From: Variovorax sp. WDL1
GTDB lineage: Bacteria > Pseudomonadota > Gammaproteobacteria > Burkholderiales > Burkholderiaceae_C
NCBI RefSeq assembly: GCF_001541225.1
Contig: NZ_LMTS01000026.1
Location: 3,504 to 67,503, forward strand
Direction: 5' to 3'
DNA: 64,000 nucleotides
Under the pieces are notes generated by a model that was not told the DNA's origin, did no database searches, and was given only the letters and a program-made list of their open reading frames with translations. How positions within the stretch are numbered: position 1 is the stretch's first letter; every line of letters begins with the position of its first letter. The translations under genes and the position numbers were made by a program. Positions 16,419 to 24,978 of the stretch are shown here, in pieces.

Positions 16419-17210
16419 CTTGGACGGGGCTGGGCAATGTGCAGCAATGGCGGCGGCAGGTGGCCGTTAGACTCGGAAGACGTCGGGAAAATGGAGGTCA
16501 TGGGCCACTCCTGCCCCTGGCTGAGGCGTACCGGCGATTATGTAGGACCCACCCGTTCAGGCCAATGGCGCAAGGCAGGGAAAGCGCGTGCGTCCTGCGC
16601 TTCGCCAGCGGCTCCCATTACTCGTTGGCTCACCGGCCTTGGCAGCTGGTTGTTGGGGCGGCGTGGCACGGGTACGAACGTGCAGAGCTCCCGGACCTTT
16701 GGAAAGCAATTTGCCCGCCCGCGAACCCGCCCACTTGGGGCGGTCTTTCTCGCCTGGGGCATTTACAGGGCGGGACGCGGGCGGGAACCGCTCGGCACTC
16801 AAGTCACGGCACTGCGCACCAGGCGGCTCTCGTTTGGTGTTCTCCGCGGCGGCCGGCGGGCGGCCGCCCGGCAATGGAACTGCGCGCGTATGGACGTGCC
16901 CCTCTATATGCTAAGGGTTAACCCATCATTTTCCGGGGTGCCTATACGCAGTGCGACGGTTGCCTTAGGGCGGCCGTCTAGCTTACGACGATGACCCTTG
17001 CGCAAAACCGACGACCGCCTGTACCAGCGACGTGAGACCTTTTAAGGCTCACGATAGTCGGCGCAGCGCGGTCTCTTTTCCTTTCTGCCTCTACCGAAGC
17101 GTGTCTCTCAATACGTGGTTTCTTGGTTCCGGGCGGCGCTCTAGTTTTGCGCCCAATGCCGGGACGAGCAGATGTCGTTTTTTCGATTTTGACCCTCGTT
17201 CCTGTCAACC
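16419..17210 (+). other. gap without a convincing gene
   Basis: About 790 bases in which open frames exist on both strands but none has natural composition, a ribosome-binding site and a clear start. Visible structure: the palindrome GGGTTAACCC at 16915-16924 and an imperfect hairpin at 17032-17052 (GTGAG ... CTCAC). The gap may hold the promoter region of the SymE/AbrB-like gene downstream and remnants of a lost gene. Confidence 0.5.
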
Positions 17211-18365
17211 ATGTACCCCTCTCTCGCTGCTTGGCCAAAGCTGGCCGACCCCGTCGCCCGATGCGATGCCTTTCAATACGGTGCGCCGAACGCTGGGCGG
17301 CGCTTCCTCGTCATCCCTGCCCGCATGCTTGCCGCTGCTGGCCTTTCAGGCCGCGCCGCTGTTTTCGTCTCCACCTTCGGGGACGGCGCCCTTGTGACCG
17401 CGAGCTCCCGCCACGGTGGCCAGCGCCGTGCGCTTGCCGGAAGCTCGGAGCGCGGCGCCGTGCTGCAGTTGACGATGTCGCGCCTGCCTTCCGTGCTTCA
17501 CCGAGACTCCATCCTGCTAGCAGGCCCAGGCTTCGTTGCCGTCGTTTCTGGCTCGGAAGCCGCCCGCTACCAGCACCTGCCGGAGTTCGAGAAAAACGAG
17601 GGCTTGCTCAAAGAGGAGACCGTGGCCCACGTCGACGCGCCCCTGCCCGCGCGCAAGGGCCTGCTGTGGCGCGAGCTCACCACGGCGGCCTATGGTCGCG
17701 CACAGCGGTGCCTGGACGTCACCGGCAATGTGTGGAGCGTCGCAGGCTTCGAGCTTGACTCGCCGCTGCGGGTGACCCGCTACATGGACGGCGTCCTCAT
17801 CGAGCAGGTCGCCGCAGAGGAAGCCAATAGCCAGCTGCGTTCGAAGATGGCTCGGGGCAAGCGTGCCTACGGCGGCAAACGCTTCGGCCGGGCGGTCTTG
17901 TCGACCATCGAAGGTGACACGGTACGGGTTGTCGCCATGGACGGCGCAATCGCATTGGTTGGCGTGGCCAGGTCGCTGCGCGACTTTGCCCTTATCGCCG
18001 ACGACCGCCGCGACTATGACACTCCGGCGACCGCGGAAGAGGCGCTGCGGGTTTCGCCCGCGAACACAACGGTGGTGCCCCTTGACCGGGAGATGCCCAA
18101 CCTCATCGTCACGGGTGCGTGGCTGACCAACTACGGCTTCCACCCGGGCCAGCGCTACTCGCTCGAGCAGGACCCGGTTGTCCGCTCTCGAGTCCTCGCC
18201 GTCCTGGATAAGGAGGGCGCGTTTCTTGTCGGGGAGACTCCTCTCAACGCCTCGCACGCGGCGCTCGATTTGCCACTGGAGACGGTCTCGCACTTCCGAA
18301 GCCCTGCCGTCAAGGTCATTGGTACCCGTGACGGACTGCATATCCAGCAGCACTTCGCGAGTTAG
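17211..18365 (+). CDS. SymE/AbrB-like multi-domain protein, first paralogue
   Basis: The product is 384 residues. It starts MYPSLAAWPKLADPVARCDA and has repeated small beta modules. Two have the pattern hydrophobic-G-x-x-W-x-(V/T)-x-G-F: DVTGNVWSVAGFELDSPLRV near residue 167 and VTGAWLTNYGFHPGQRYSLE near 302. The second is close to SymE toxins of the AbrB fold, in which G-x-W-L-x-x-x-G-F-x-x-G is characteristic. The tail reads KVIGTRDGLHIQQHF. The same modules, in the same order, occur twice over in the next gene. A nucleic-acid-binding role is an inference; no activity is known. Confidence 0.5.
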   Translation: MYPSLAAWPKLADPVARCDAFQYGAPNAGRRFLVIPARMLAAAGLSGRAAVFVSTFGDGALVTASSRHGGQRRALAGSSERGAVLQLTMSRLPSVLHRDSILLAGPGFVAVVSGSEAARYQHLPEFEKNEGLLKEETVAHVDAPLPARKGLLWRELTTAAYGRAQRCLDVTGNVWSVAGFELDSPLRVTRYMDGVLIEQVAAEEANSQLRSKMARGKRAYGGKRFGRAVLSTIEGDTVRVVAMDGAIALVGVARSLRDFALIADDRRDYDTPATAEEALRVSPANTTVVPLDREMPNLIVTGAWLTNYGFHPGQRYSLEQDPVVRSRVLAVLDKEGAFLVGETPLNASHAALDLPLETVSHFRSPAVKVIGTRDGLHIQQHFAS

Positions 18366-18388
18366 TACCGCGACGTGACGGTCAGCAA

Positions 18389-18417
18389 GGCGGTGCTATA
18401 AGGCGCCGCTTTCGTTT
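18389..18417 (+). terminator. Rho-independent terminator
   Basis: GCGGTGC pairs with GCGCCGC (one wobble), followed by TTTCGTTTT. Confidence 0.6.
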
Positions 18418-18435
18418 TAGGCAACAGTGGCGGTA

Positions 18436-18464
18436 TTGCTAATGCATCTAAAAGACCCTACAAT
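18436..18464 (+). promoter_or_regulatory. sigma70-type promoter, copy A
   Basis: TTGCTA, a 17-base spacer containing TGCATCTAAAA, and TACAAT. It is nearly identical to the promoter at 20720-20748. Confidence 0.75.
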
Positions 18465-18499
18465 CCTGCTTTCCAACGGTCAATCCAGAAAGCAAGCCT

Positions 18500-20656
18500 G
18501 TGCGCGCTGTCCCCTATCCCGCCTCTCCGACCTGCCCCGAGCTCACCGCGCCCTTGCTGCAGCACGTGCCCAAGGTCGTGCAGCCTGCCGGCTACAGACA
18601 ATTGTTCATTCCCAACGCGGCGCTGGCAGCCGCCAGCATGGCCCACGTGCGCGAGGTGTTTGTCACCTCGTTCCAGGACATCGCGCTTGTCACGGCCGGC
18701 GGCCCGGAGGCTCTTTGCGGCGATTCCGTAGCCGTCTCGCCCAGGCTTGGTGTGCGTCTGACCAGTTCTCGCCTGCCTGCCGGACTGCAAGAGCAGTCGC
18801 TGCTGCTGATTGGTAAGGGGTACCTCCTGTTGATGCCAAGCCGGCGGGGCGTCGCCGACTTCAAGTCCGTTCCGACCCTCCCCCTGCCGAACAAGCAGGA
18901 ACTGGCGACGAGCAAGGCACCTGTGCCTTCTCGCCGCGGGCTTGCCTGGCACATCCTGCTCAAGACGCACGGAGAGCGCAAGCACCTGACGGTCTCCGGC
19001 AAGCTGTGGGAAGTCGCCGGGTTCGGACCCCAGTCGCCGACGCGCATCACCCGCCATGCCGACGGCCTCCTCATCGAACGCGTGGAGGAGCAGCGCGCCA
19101 ACGGTCGGTTGACCTACCGGCCTTCCGCGGGCGGCAAGGCCTATCCCTACTTCCGAATTGGACCCATCGGGGCCGCGTCCGTCGAGGGCGACGCCGTGCG
19201 GATGATTGCAATGGACGGTGCCGTTGCCTTGGTAGGCATGTCACGGCCGCTCTCCGACTTCGGGCTAGAGGCGCGCGAGGCCGCAGACAACGTGCCAGTG
19301 GCAACGAAGGCGGCTGCCGACGCTGGACCGTTTACGCCAGCTGAGGATAGCGAGGAACCGCCTCACGGTTGGTCGCGGGGCAGCGTTGCGGTCGGCGGTG
19401 TGCGCCTGATGTACCCGGCCCTCGCCAGCTGGCCAAGGCTTGCCAAGCCCGAGGCAGTGGTCCTGCGGGCCGATTCGCAGGGGTGCACGTCCCTGCGAGT
19501 GCCAATGCGGACGCTCCGTGCGGCCGGGCTCGAACCCCGCCAAGGCCTCAATATCGCTACCTTTGAAGGCAGAGCACTCATCTGGGCCGGCAACCGCGGC
19601 GGCATGTTTTCCGTCACCTCGGAAGGAGGCTTTGTGGTCAACCACGTTGGACTGAGCCCTGAAGTCACGCCGGCGAAGCACGCGCTGGTTCAAGGCCCAG
19701 GCTACGTCATCCTCACGACCGAAGAAGACGCGCGTAAGCTCGCCCGAGGTCTCGAGCCTACCCGGCTCGAGCGCAACCCTCGCGTAGATGATGACGTCGT
19801 TGACCTCGTCAGCGCGCCGTATCCGACCGCTGACGCTGTTGTTCTTGCGTGGAAGGACTGCAAGGTAACGGATGCCACAGGCAACCGCCTAGCCATCCTC
19901 GCCGGCCTCATCTGGAAGCTCGCAGGCATCGAGCTCAATGACCCGCTGGCCTTCACGCGATACACCAACGTCACGATGATTCGGCGCGGGAATGAGACGT
20001 CGTCGAAGACGCTGCGCCCCTACGACCAAACAAGGTCCGACATGCCCCGTCAATTCGTGGGCACCACGCTGTTCGACGTGGCGAGTACGGAAGTTGTCCG
20101 GGCGATTGTGACGCGCGACGGAATCTTGCTCACCACCCCTGACAGCGAGTTGGGCCGGCAGTGCAAGAAGGCACAACGCATCCCGCTCGGTTCCCTGAGA
20201 ATTCAGCGCTTTGTTTCCAGGCACGAGGGCGCCGCCGTCCAAGGCTCCAAGGCCCCCACGGCTTCCATAGGCGGTCTGACGGTGCCCCTCCACGCACCTT
20301 CTGGCAAGAACACGTCGCTGTACGACCTCCCGCCAGGTGAAAGCCGCATTCAGGTTCAGGGCGCATGGCTCGCAGACTACGGCTTCGTGCCAGGGGCGCG
20401 ATTCGAGCTGGTCCCGCATCCTCTGATGCCCAGCCGTCGATTGGCCAGGCTGAATGCGTGCGGGCCCCACATGGTGACAACCCACACTGGCAACACCCCG
20501 AAGCTCTACGTCCCGGCAGCGGCTGTTGCCGATTTCGACAGCGAGAAGGTCAAGGTGTTCGGCGCCGCCGACGGGCTGCACATCCAGCGACACTTCGTGA
20601 ACCGCCCGCATGTGGGAAGGCCGCGGAAGCGTTCGGAGGCCGCCGTCGCCGCCTAA
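18500..20656 (+). CDS. SymE/AbrB-like multi-domain protein, expanded paralogue
   Basis: The product is 718 residues from a GTG at 18500. Residues about 1-265 and 290-718 are two copies of the module set of the preceding gene: compare MYPALASWPRLAKPEAVVLR (residue 297 on) with the start of the 384-residue paralogue. SymE-like patterns appear at TVSGKLWEVAGFGPQSPTRI (about 166), near residue 478 (LIWKLAGIELNDPLAFTRY) and at VQGAWLADYGFVPGARFELV (about 616). The end (KVFGAADGLHIQRHF) matches the paralogue's end. Tandem duplication plus internal duplication points to an expanding family; function is unknown. Confidence 0.5.
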   Translation: MRAVPYPASPTCPELTAPLLQHVPKVVQPAGYRQLFIPNAALAAASMAHVREVFVTSFQDIALVTAGGPEALCGDSVAVSPRLGVRLTSSRLPAGLQEQSLLLIGKGYLLLMPSRRGVADFKSVPTLPLPNKQELATSKAPVPSRRGLAWHILLKTHGERKHLTVSGKLWEVAGFGPQSPTRITRHADGLLIERVEEQRANGRLTYRPSAGGKAYPYFRIGPIGAASVEGDAVRMIAMDGAVALVGMSRPLSDFGLEAREAADNVPVATKAAADAGPFTPAEDSEEPPHGWSRGSVAVGGVRLMYPALASWPRLAKPEAVVLRADSQGCTSLRVPMRTLRAAGLEPRQGLNIATFEGRALIWAGNRGGMFSVTSEGGFVVNHVGLSPEVTPAKHALVQGPGYVILTTEEDARKLARGLEPTRLERNPRVDDDVVDLVSAPYPTADAVVLAWKDCKVTDATGNRLAILAGLIWKLAGIELNDPLAFTRYTNVTMIRRGNETSSKTLRPYDQTRSDMPRQFVGTTLFDVASTEVVRAIVTRDGILLTTPDSELGRQCKKAQRIPLGSLRIQRFVSRHEGAAVQGSKAPTASIGGLTVPLHAPSGKNTSLYDLPPGESRIQVQGAWLADYGFVPGARFELVPHPLMPSRRLARLNACGPHMVTTHTGNTPKLYVPAAAVADFDSEKVKVFGAADGLHIQRHFVNRPHVGRPRKRSEAAVAA

Positions 20657-20670
20657 ACAGCGACATTCCA

Positions 20671-20694
20671 AAAAGGCGCCCTTGGGCGCTTTTT
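20671..20694 (+). terminator. Rho-independent terminator
   Basis: GCGCCC pairs with GGGCGC, flanked by A and T runs (AAAAGG before, TTTTTG after). Confidence 0.8.
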
Positions 20695-20719
20695 GTGCTT
20701 TAGATGTGCAGTGACGGTG

Positions 20720-20748
20720 TTGATAGTGCATCTAAAAGGCTCTATAAT
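20720..20748 (+). promoter_or_regulatory. sigma70-type promoter, copy B
   Basis: TTGATA, a 17-base spacer with TGCATCTAAAA, and TATAAT: a near-consensus promoter for the five-gene operon that follows. Confidence 0.85.
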
Positions 20749-20801
20749 GAACGCCGAAGCCCGCGGGACAGCTCCCGCCTTTCTCCTCTCCCCAGGCGCC
20801 T

Positions 20802-21602
20802 ATGAGCCAATCCCCTGCCTATCCCATCCTCACGCCCGAAGAAGTCATCGCGCTACGGCGAAAGACGACTTCAGGGTCCACCGAACCCTGGTCGGACACC
20901 CTCGCCTTCGCGGACGCCCTTTTCAAGGCCCTGGCCGCGAAGACGAAGGCGCCGCAGGAGGAGCCTGTCGACTGGGATGCCCTCGATGCTCTAGGCTGGC
21001 AACGGATGCAGTGCGACGTTTGCGGTGACTTGGCGCGAGCCGCACCGTACCCGTCCCGAGGCCTTCAGGATAATGCGCTGCGCTACGTCCAGCTGCGCAA
21101 GCGGGTGAGGGTCGAAGAGACGGCCGCTGGCCCTGCGTTCAAGTTTGAAGGCCTGCAACCGGCCGCCGGCGCTGGTACTTGCATCGCAAGCGACGAGCTC
21201 GACGCGGCAGTTGACGCCTTTAGGAACAGAACCCCGCCTTCGCGTGGCCAACACGAGCGCGAGGAAGCGGAATCGACCGCTGTTGGAGAGCCCAGTGGAG
21301 ATGCTGTCGCAGCTCGAGAATTCGACAGGCCCACCATCCGTGCTGTGCTCGACCTGTTCGAGGTGGAGGGCAACAGCGATGGCGTCTACTACAACGAGCC
21401 AAACGACTACGGCGTTGTGACGCTGCGCTTGCATACGGGTGACGGGGACCCCGCAAAGCTCTACCTTGGCGAGCAGGTCATGGGAGAGTTCGCGACCGGG
21501 CAGCGCGGCCTGGAGTGGCGGGGCACCGGCCGGTACAAGCTAAACGATGCCCTCGTCGACCTAGTCTGGGAGCAACTTCAGCTGCGCCAGGAGGAAAGCT
21601 GA
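20802..21602 (+). CDS. unknown protein, first gene of a five-gene operon
   Basis: The product is 266 residues. The first half has CDVCGD near residue 70 (a single C-x2-C) and the second half a beta-rich domain (VEGNSDGVYYNEPNDYGVVT, then LRLHTGDGD). No membrane segment. The gene follows promoter copy B by about 55 bases and its stop overlaps the next start (TGATG). Family not recognised. Confidence 0.55.
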   Translation: MSQSPAYPILTPEEVIALRRKTTSGSTEPWSDTLAFADALFKALAAKTKAPQEEPVDWDALDALGWQRMQCDVCGDLARAAPYPSRGLQDNALRYVQLRKRVRVEETAAGPAFKFEGLQPAAGAGTCIASDELDAAVDAFRNRTPPSRGQHEREEAESTAVGEPSGDAVAAREFDRPTIRAVLDLFEVEGNSDGVYYNEPNDYGVVTLRLHTGDGDPAKLYLGEQVMGEFATGQRGLEWRGTGRYKLNDALVDLVWEQLQLRQEES

Positions 21603-22015
21603 TGGGAGCCCGGCCCTCCTCGCTTGCCGAGCAGGTCGCTCGCGCTCAAGCGACCGTCGCAACCTGGTCGCCCGAGAAGTTGGCGTCTATGCAGCTGCAG
21701 GGCACCGACCCGTTCCATGAGCGCCGCCTGCGAGAGAAAGCCGCGGAGGGCCGCCCGGATGCGGCTGTGCAACCGAGGCATGCACTCGCGCCGATTCGAG
21801 CTTCAACGGGCAGACAAGGCGAGCTGGCCTGCTTCGGTAGGCTGGCGTTCGAGCGCATGCAGGAAGTCTCCCCGCCCTTCGGGAAACCGTTGACCTGGAA
21901 CGACATCAGCGACCGCACCCGTGAAGTGTGGGCGGACGTTGCGGGAACCATTGCAGCGGCCGCGGTTGCAGCGAACAAAACCAAACGAGAGGACCGCGAA
22001 TGCCGTGCGAACTGA
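21602..22015 (+). CDS. unknown protein, second gene of the operon
   Basis: The product is 137 residues, mostly helical and charged (LAEQVARAQATVATWSPEKL near the start). It begins at the ATG overlapping the preceding stop and runs 16 bases into the next gene. The segment PFGKPLTWNDISDRTREVWA near residue 95 looks like a small conserved domain often seen in phage and plasmid proteins, but I cannot name it. Confidence 0.5.
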   Translation: MGARPSSLAEQVARAQATVATWSPEKLASMQLQGTDPFHERRLREKAAEGRPDAAVQPRHALAPIRASTGRQGELACFGRLAFERMQEVSPPFGKPLTWNDISDRTREVWADVAGTIAAAAVAANKTKREDRECRAN

Positions 22016-22470
22016 CACGACTGCTTATGGCAGTACACCAACTGCCCTCGGACAAGGTGGCAGCTAGTCGGGAGAAGCTATTCTCGCTACTTATGTTCGC
22101 GAGCCACGCACTGGGGCTCGTGTTTGCGGCTGGGCTGCTGGCAATTCCTTGGAACGGCTACGAAGCGCCGCCGTCGGCCCTGGTTTTCCTCCCGGTGGGA
22201 GTGCTCTTGTCCGTCGGGGTAGGAGCCGTTTTCGGGGAAGCGCTTTCGGCCTGTTCGCCCTTGGCGGAATCGAAGTACTGCACTGACGCCCTCGACCTCG
22301 TGCAGCGGAGCAGCTGGGCGCGCCAGATACGCGATTCGGTGATTGCGTCGCATCGGCAGCTATACGTACGGGACTACCTGCTCATGAAGGAGGCCTCCCG
22401 GCACGAGGAAGTCGTGGAAGCGGCCTCCCTGCAGCGGCGAGCCTGTGCGGAACTGCATAGCGGGGGCTAG
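22000..22470 (+). CDS. small membrane protein, third gene of the operon
   Basis: The product is 156 residues from the ATG at 22000, with AGAGGA seven bases upstream. Two membrane segments (about residues 28-48 and 56-78) are followed by a cytoplasmic helical tail (RDYLLMKEASRHEEVVEAA). It overlaps the preceding gene by 16 bases. Function unknown. Confidence 0.55.
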   Translation: MPCELTRLLMAVHQLPSDKVAASREKLFSLLMFASHALGLVFAAGLLAIPWNGYEAPPSALVFLPVGVLLSVGVGAVFGEALSACSPLAESKYCTDALDLVQRSSWARQIRDSVIASHRQLYVRDYLLMKEASRHEEVVEAASLQRRACAELHSGG

Positions 22471-22502
22471 CCCAAGCCCCAATCACCTCAGGAACCGCCC
22501 TC

Positions 22503-22709
22503 ATGAACCACCAATCGCAGCCCGACATTTTCGAGTCCTCCCCTGGCAACAAGTTCGCCGGAGTCGAAATGCGGGTCCTTGCCTGGCCACCGCTGCCAAG
22601 TCGCACGCGCAGACCCTTCGCTGAACGCAAGGCCGAGCGCGTCGCGGCGCGGTCCGGAAACCCCCAAACCACGGACGCGCCAGCCCTTGGCCTGGCCAAC
22701 CAGCGATGA
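22503..22709 (+). CDS. small unknown protein, fourth gene of the operon
   Basis: A 68-residue product starting MNHQSQPDIFESSPGNKFAG, with AGGA eight bases upstream. It is basic and proline-rich and has no recognised domain. The stop overlaps the start of the next gene (ATGA), which supports translation. Confidence 0.45.
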   Translation: MNHQSQPDIFESSPGNKFAGVEMRVLAWPPLPSRTRRPFAERKAERVAARSGNPQTTDAPALGLANQR

Positions 22710-23212
22710 CGGCGCAAGGAGAGAACACCGGCGCCGGAGGCAGGGCCTCCGGGGTCGAACTGCGTTCTGCACCGGCTGTGACGCCGGCCGTCAGTGACCT
22801 GGACATCCTCGTGTGCTTCGCTCGCGCAGTGGGTGAAAACAAGGCCGACTACCTGGTGTCGGTTGGCCGCGCGATTCTCGACCTGGGCGACCTCGCTGCC
22901 GGCCGCCAGACGCCGCCAAACAGGCCGGTGCAGGGGAGCGTATCTGCCGCTGTTGATGGCCTGGTCGACGCTTTGGCTGTCTCCAAGGGCTGGATGCGCG
23001 ACTACGCGCGTGCCATCGTCGAGGACGCGGTGGACCGCGTCCAGCTCAGCCGGGTGACCCTGGCCACATCGGAGCGTGCCGCATTGATTCGCGCTGCGCA
23101 ATGGATGGACATTCCGGCGGATGGTTCGACAGCCGCAATGGAAGCGGCGCAAGATATCGGAGTTCTGCGCGCCCTTGCCGCCCGTCTACTGGTTGATTTC
23201 GAAGGCGCTTAA
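22706..23212 (+). CDS. unknown protein, last gene of the operon
   Basis: The product is 168 residues, helical and without membrane segments. The central part (VSDLDILVCFARAVGENKAD, then YLVSVGRAILDLGDL) has the look of a folded helical bundle. It overlaps the fourth gene by four bases. No clear terminator follows. Family not recognised. Confidence 0.5.
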   Translation: MTAQGENTGAGGRASGVELRSAPAVTPAVSDLDILVCFARAVGENKADYLVSVGRAILDLGDLAAGRQTPPNRPVQGSVSAAVDGLVDALAVSKGWMRDYARAIVEDAVDRVQLSRVTLATSERAALIRAAQWMDIPADGSTAAMEAAQDIGVLRALAARLLVDFEGA

Positions 23213-23287
23213 GCCCGTCTTTCGGCTCTCGTTCGGTTTGTCCAGAACGAGAAACATTGCATGAAATGAGAAACGCTTTAGGCCGCG

Positions 23288-23925
23288 TCAGGCGCCTGCG
23301 AGCGACGTCTCCGCCAGATAAAGGTTCGTCATCAGCCCGAGCAGCTTCTGCTCTTCCGACTCCTTGCAGGCGACGACACCAGGCACAAGGTGCGGCAAAT
23401 CGTGTTCGGCCTGGTAGTCGTAGGTTTCCTCGAAGACCTGAAAGGCAGTGCCCTCCCCCTTCAGCCCCGTGGCACGTAGGAGCTCAAAGGCCTTCACCAT
23501 GCAGTTCAGGACCGCGGGATGGATGTCCAGGACGGGCCCCCACTGACGAAATGCCTTAAACACCGCCCGCTTCGCGCATATCCGGTGCGCCGCCCCGACA
23601 TTCAGCAGCGCCGCGTGGCAATCGGTCCTCGATACCAGGCAAGCTTGGCCAATCTCTGACTCAAGCGGCGTGCCGAGCAGCGAGCGCAGTCTGATGACGT
23701 TGCGCGCATCCCGACATACCTGGCGTGGTCCAGAAGCGCGTTTAGGGCTTGATACTCTGGGAACGCCAGAAAGGTATTGCGATTCGCGGTGAGAGCCAGG
23801 GTCTCGTCGAGCATCTTCAGCTCGGCCAGCAGTTCCAACAGCGCCGCCTCCGTCGGAGCGGTGCTGTATGCGAGATAGGCCGAGAAGGCCTGGTCGATGA
23901 CGAGGGTTGCAGGTGTTGCGGACAT
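23288..23925 (-). pseudogene. unknown protein, frame interrupted by one missing base
   Basis: The ATG at 23925 opens a sensible frame (MSATPATLVIDQAFSAYLAY and on to LNALLDHA) that fails near 23705. The frame one base back then reads sensibly (QVCRDARNVIRLRSLLGTPL, later RAVFKAFRQWGPVLDIHPAV) to a stop at 23288. Adding one C in GCCAGG would restore about 212 codons. Helical, soluble, unknown family. Whether the break is mutation or consensus error is not decidable here. Confidence 0.6.
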
Positions 23926-24135
23926 GTGTTGGGTCGCGCGGTGCGCGTCGCGGCACGAGCTGCGCGGGCTTTGGGTTCCCCTCAGCGAGGGGGACGAGAG
24001 AATGAATCTTATCAAGGTCAGCTTTAGGTACTATGGGCTACATCCGTTTTAGTTAACACCCCATAAGCATCAGCCGGCTATCCGGAAGCAAATCCACGAC
24101 GCTACACAGCTCACATCCGCTCAGAAATCGACACC

Positions 24136-24939
24136 ATGGACCTCATCGACATCGGAGTCAACTTCCACACCAGCCAGCTCGCCGGCCACACCTCGGACAT
24201 CCTCGCTCGGGCCAGGGAGGCGGGCTTGGTCTCAGTGATGGCTACAGGCACTTCCCATAAGTCCAGCGTGCAAGCGCTGCACCTCGCACGTGCGGAGCGC
24301 GGCTTCGTGTTTGCAACCGCCGGCGTGCACCCTCATTCTGCAGACAACTGGAGCCCTTCGGACCTCGAGCGTTTTGCACTCTTGTGGGAAAGCCCAGAGG
24401 TCGTCGCCATAGGAGAGTGTGGCCTTGACTACAACCGGAACTTCTCCTCCCGGGAGAACCAGCGCAAGGCCTTCTCAGCGCAGCTGCGCGCCGCGGCTGC
24501 GTTCAAGAAGCCGCTCTTCTTGCACTGCAGGGACGCGTTCGAGGAGTTCCACGCCCTGGTCACCGAGCCAGGCGTGGGTGCCGTGCGCGGGGTCGTGCAC
24601 TGCTTCACGGGGACATATGACGAAGCGCTGGCCTTTCTCGCCATGGGGCTCGACATCGGCATCACAGGCTGGGTGACTGACCTTAACCGTGGTGGCGCCC
24701 TGCGCGAGGCGGTGAAGGGCATCCCGCTGGAGCGCCTTCACCTGGAAACGGATGCGCCCTACCTCAGCCCGAAGAACCTCAAACGCCGACGCACGTACAA
24801 CGAGCCCGCCAACCTCCGGTGGGTGGCGCACGAGGTCGCGTTGCTCAAGGGCCTGCCCCTCGAGGAGGTGGCGCGACGCTGCACCGAGAACTCGGGGCGC
24901 CTGTTCTCCCTCAAGACGACTCGTCCAGAAATGAGATGA
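24136..24939 (+). CDS. tatD: TatD family 3'-5' exonuclease/metal-dependent hydrolase
   Basis: The product is 267 residues, the usual TatD length. It matches Escherichia coli TatD motif by motif: MDLIDIGVNFHTSQLAG at the start, AGVHPHSADNW, EVVAIGECGLDYNRNFSSRE, LFLHCRDAFEEF, GVVHCFTGTYDEAL and LHLETDAPYLSPKNL. The histidines and acids in these motifs bind two metals. TatD degrades single-stranded DNA or RNA from 3' ends and is linked to DNA repair. It is monocistronic with a GCTACAC box 35 bases upstream and a terminator overlapping its end. It may be a second copy beside a chromosomal gene. Confidence 0.9.
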   Translation: MDLIDIGVNFHTSQLAGHTSDILARAREAGLVSVMATGTSHKSSVQALHLARAERGFVFATAGVHPHSADNWSPSDLERFALLWESPEVVAIGECGLDYNRNFSSRENQRKAFSAQLRAAAAFKKPLFLHCRDAFEEFHALVTEPGVGAVRGVVHCFTGTYDEALAFLAMGLDIGITGWVTDLNRGGALREAVKGIPLERLHLETDAPYLSPKNLKRRRTYNEPANLRWVAHEVALLKGLPLEEVARRCTENSGRLFSLKTTRPEMR

Positions 24940-24960
24940 CCCCAGCTTGCTGCCGGGGTC
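24938..24960 (+). terminator. hairpin between convergent genes
   Basis: GACCCC pairs with GGGGTC over a ten-base loop; it separates tatD from the convergent gene at 24979. Confidence 0.5.
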
Positions 24961-24978
24961 AAGAAATGAGTTTTTTAC

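Noticed and set aside
16217-16994. Open frames of 185-234 codons on the plus strand
   Set aside because: They start inside the SLATT gene or lack a ribosome-binding site, and their composition changes several times; no single frame is convincing.
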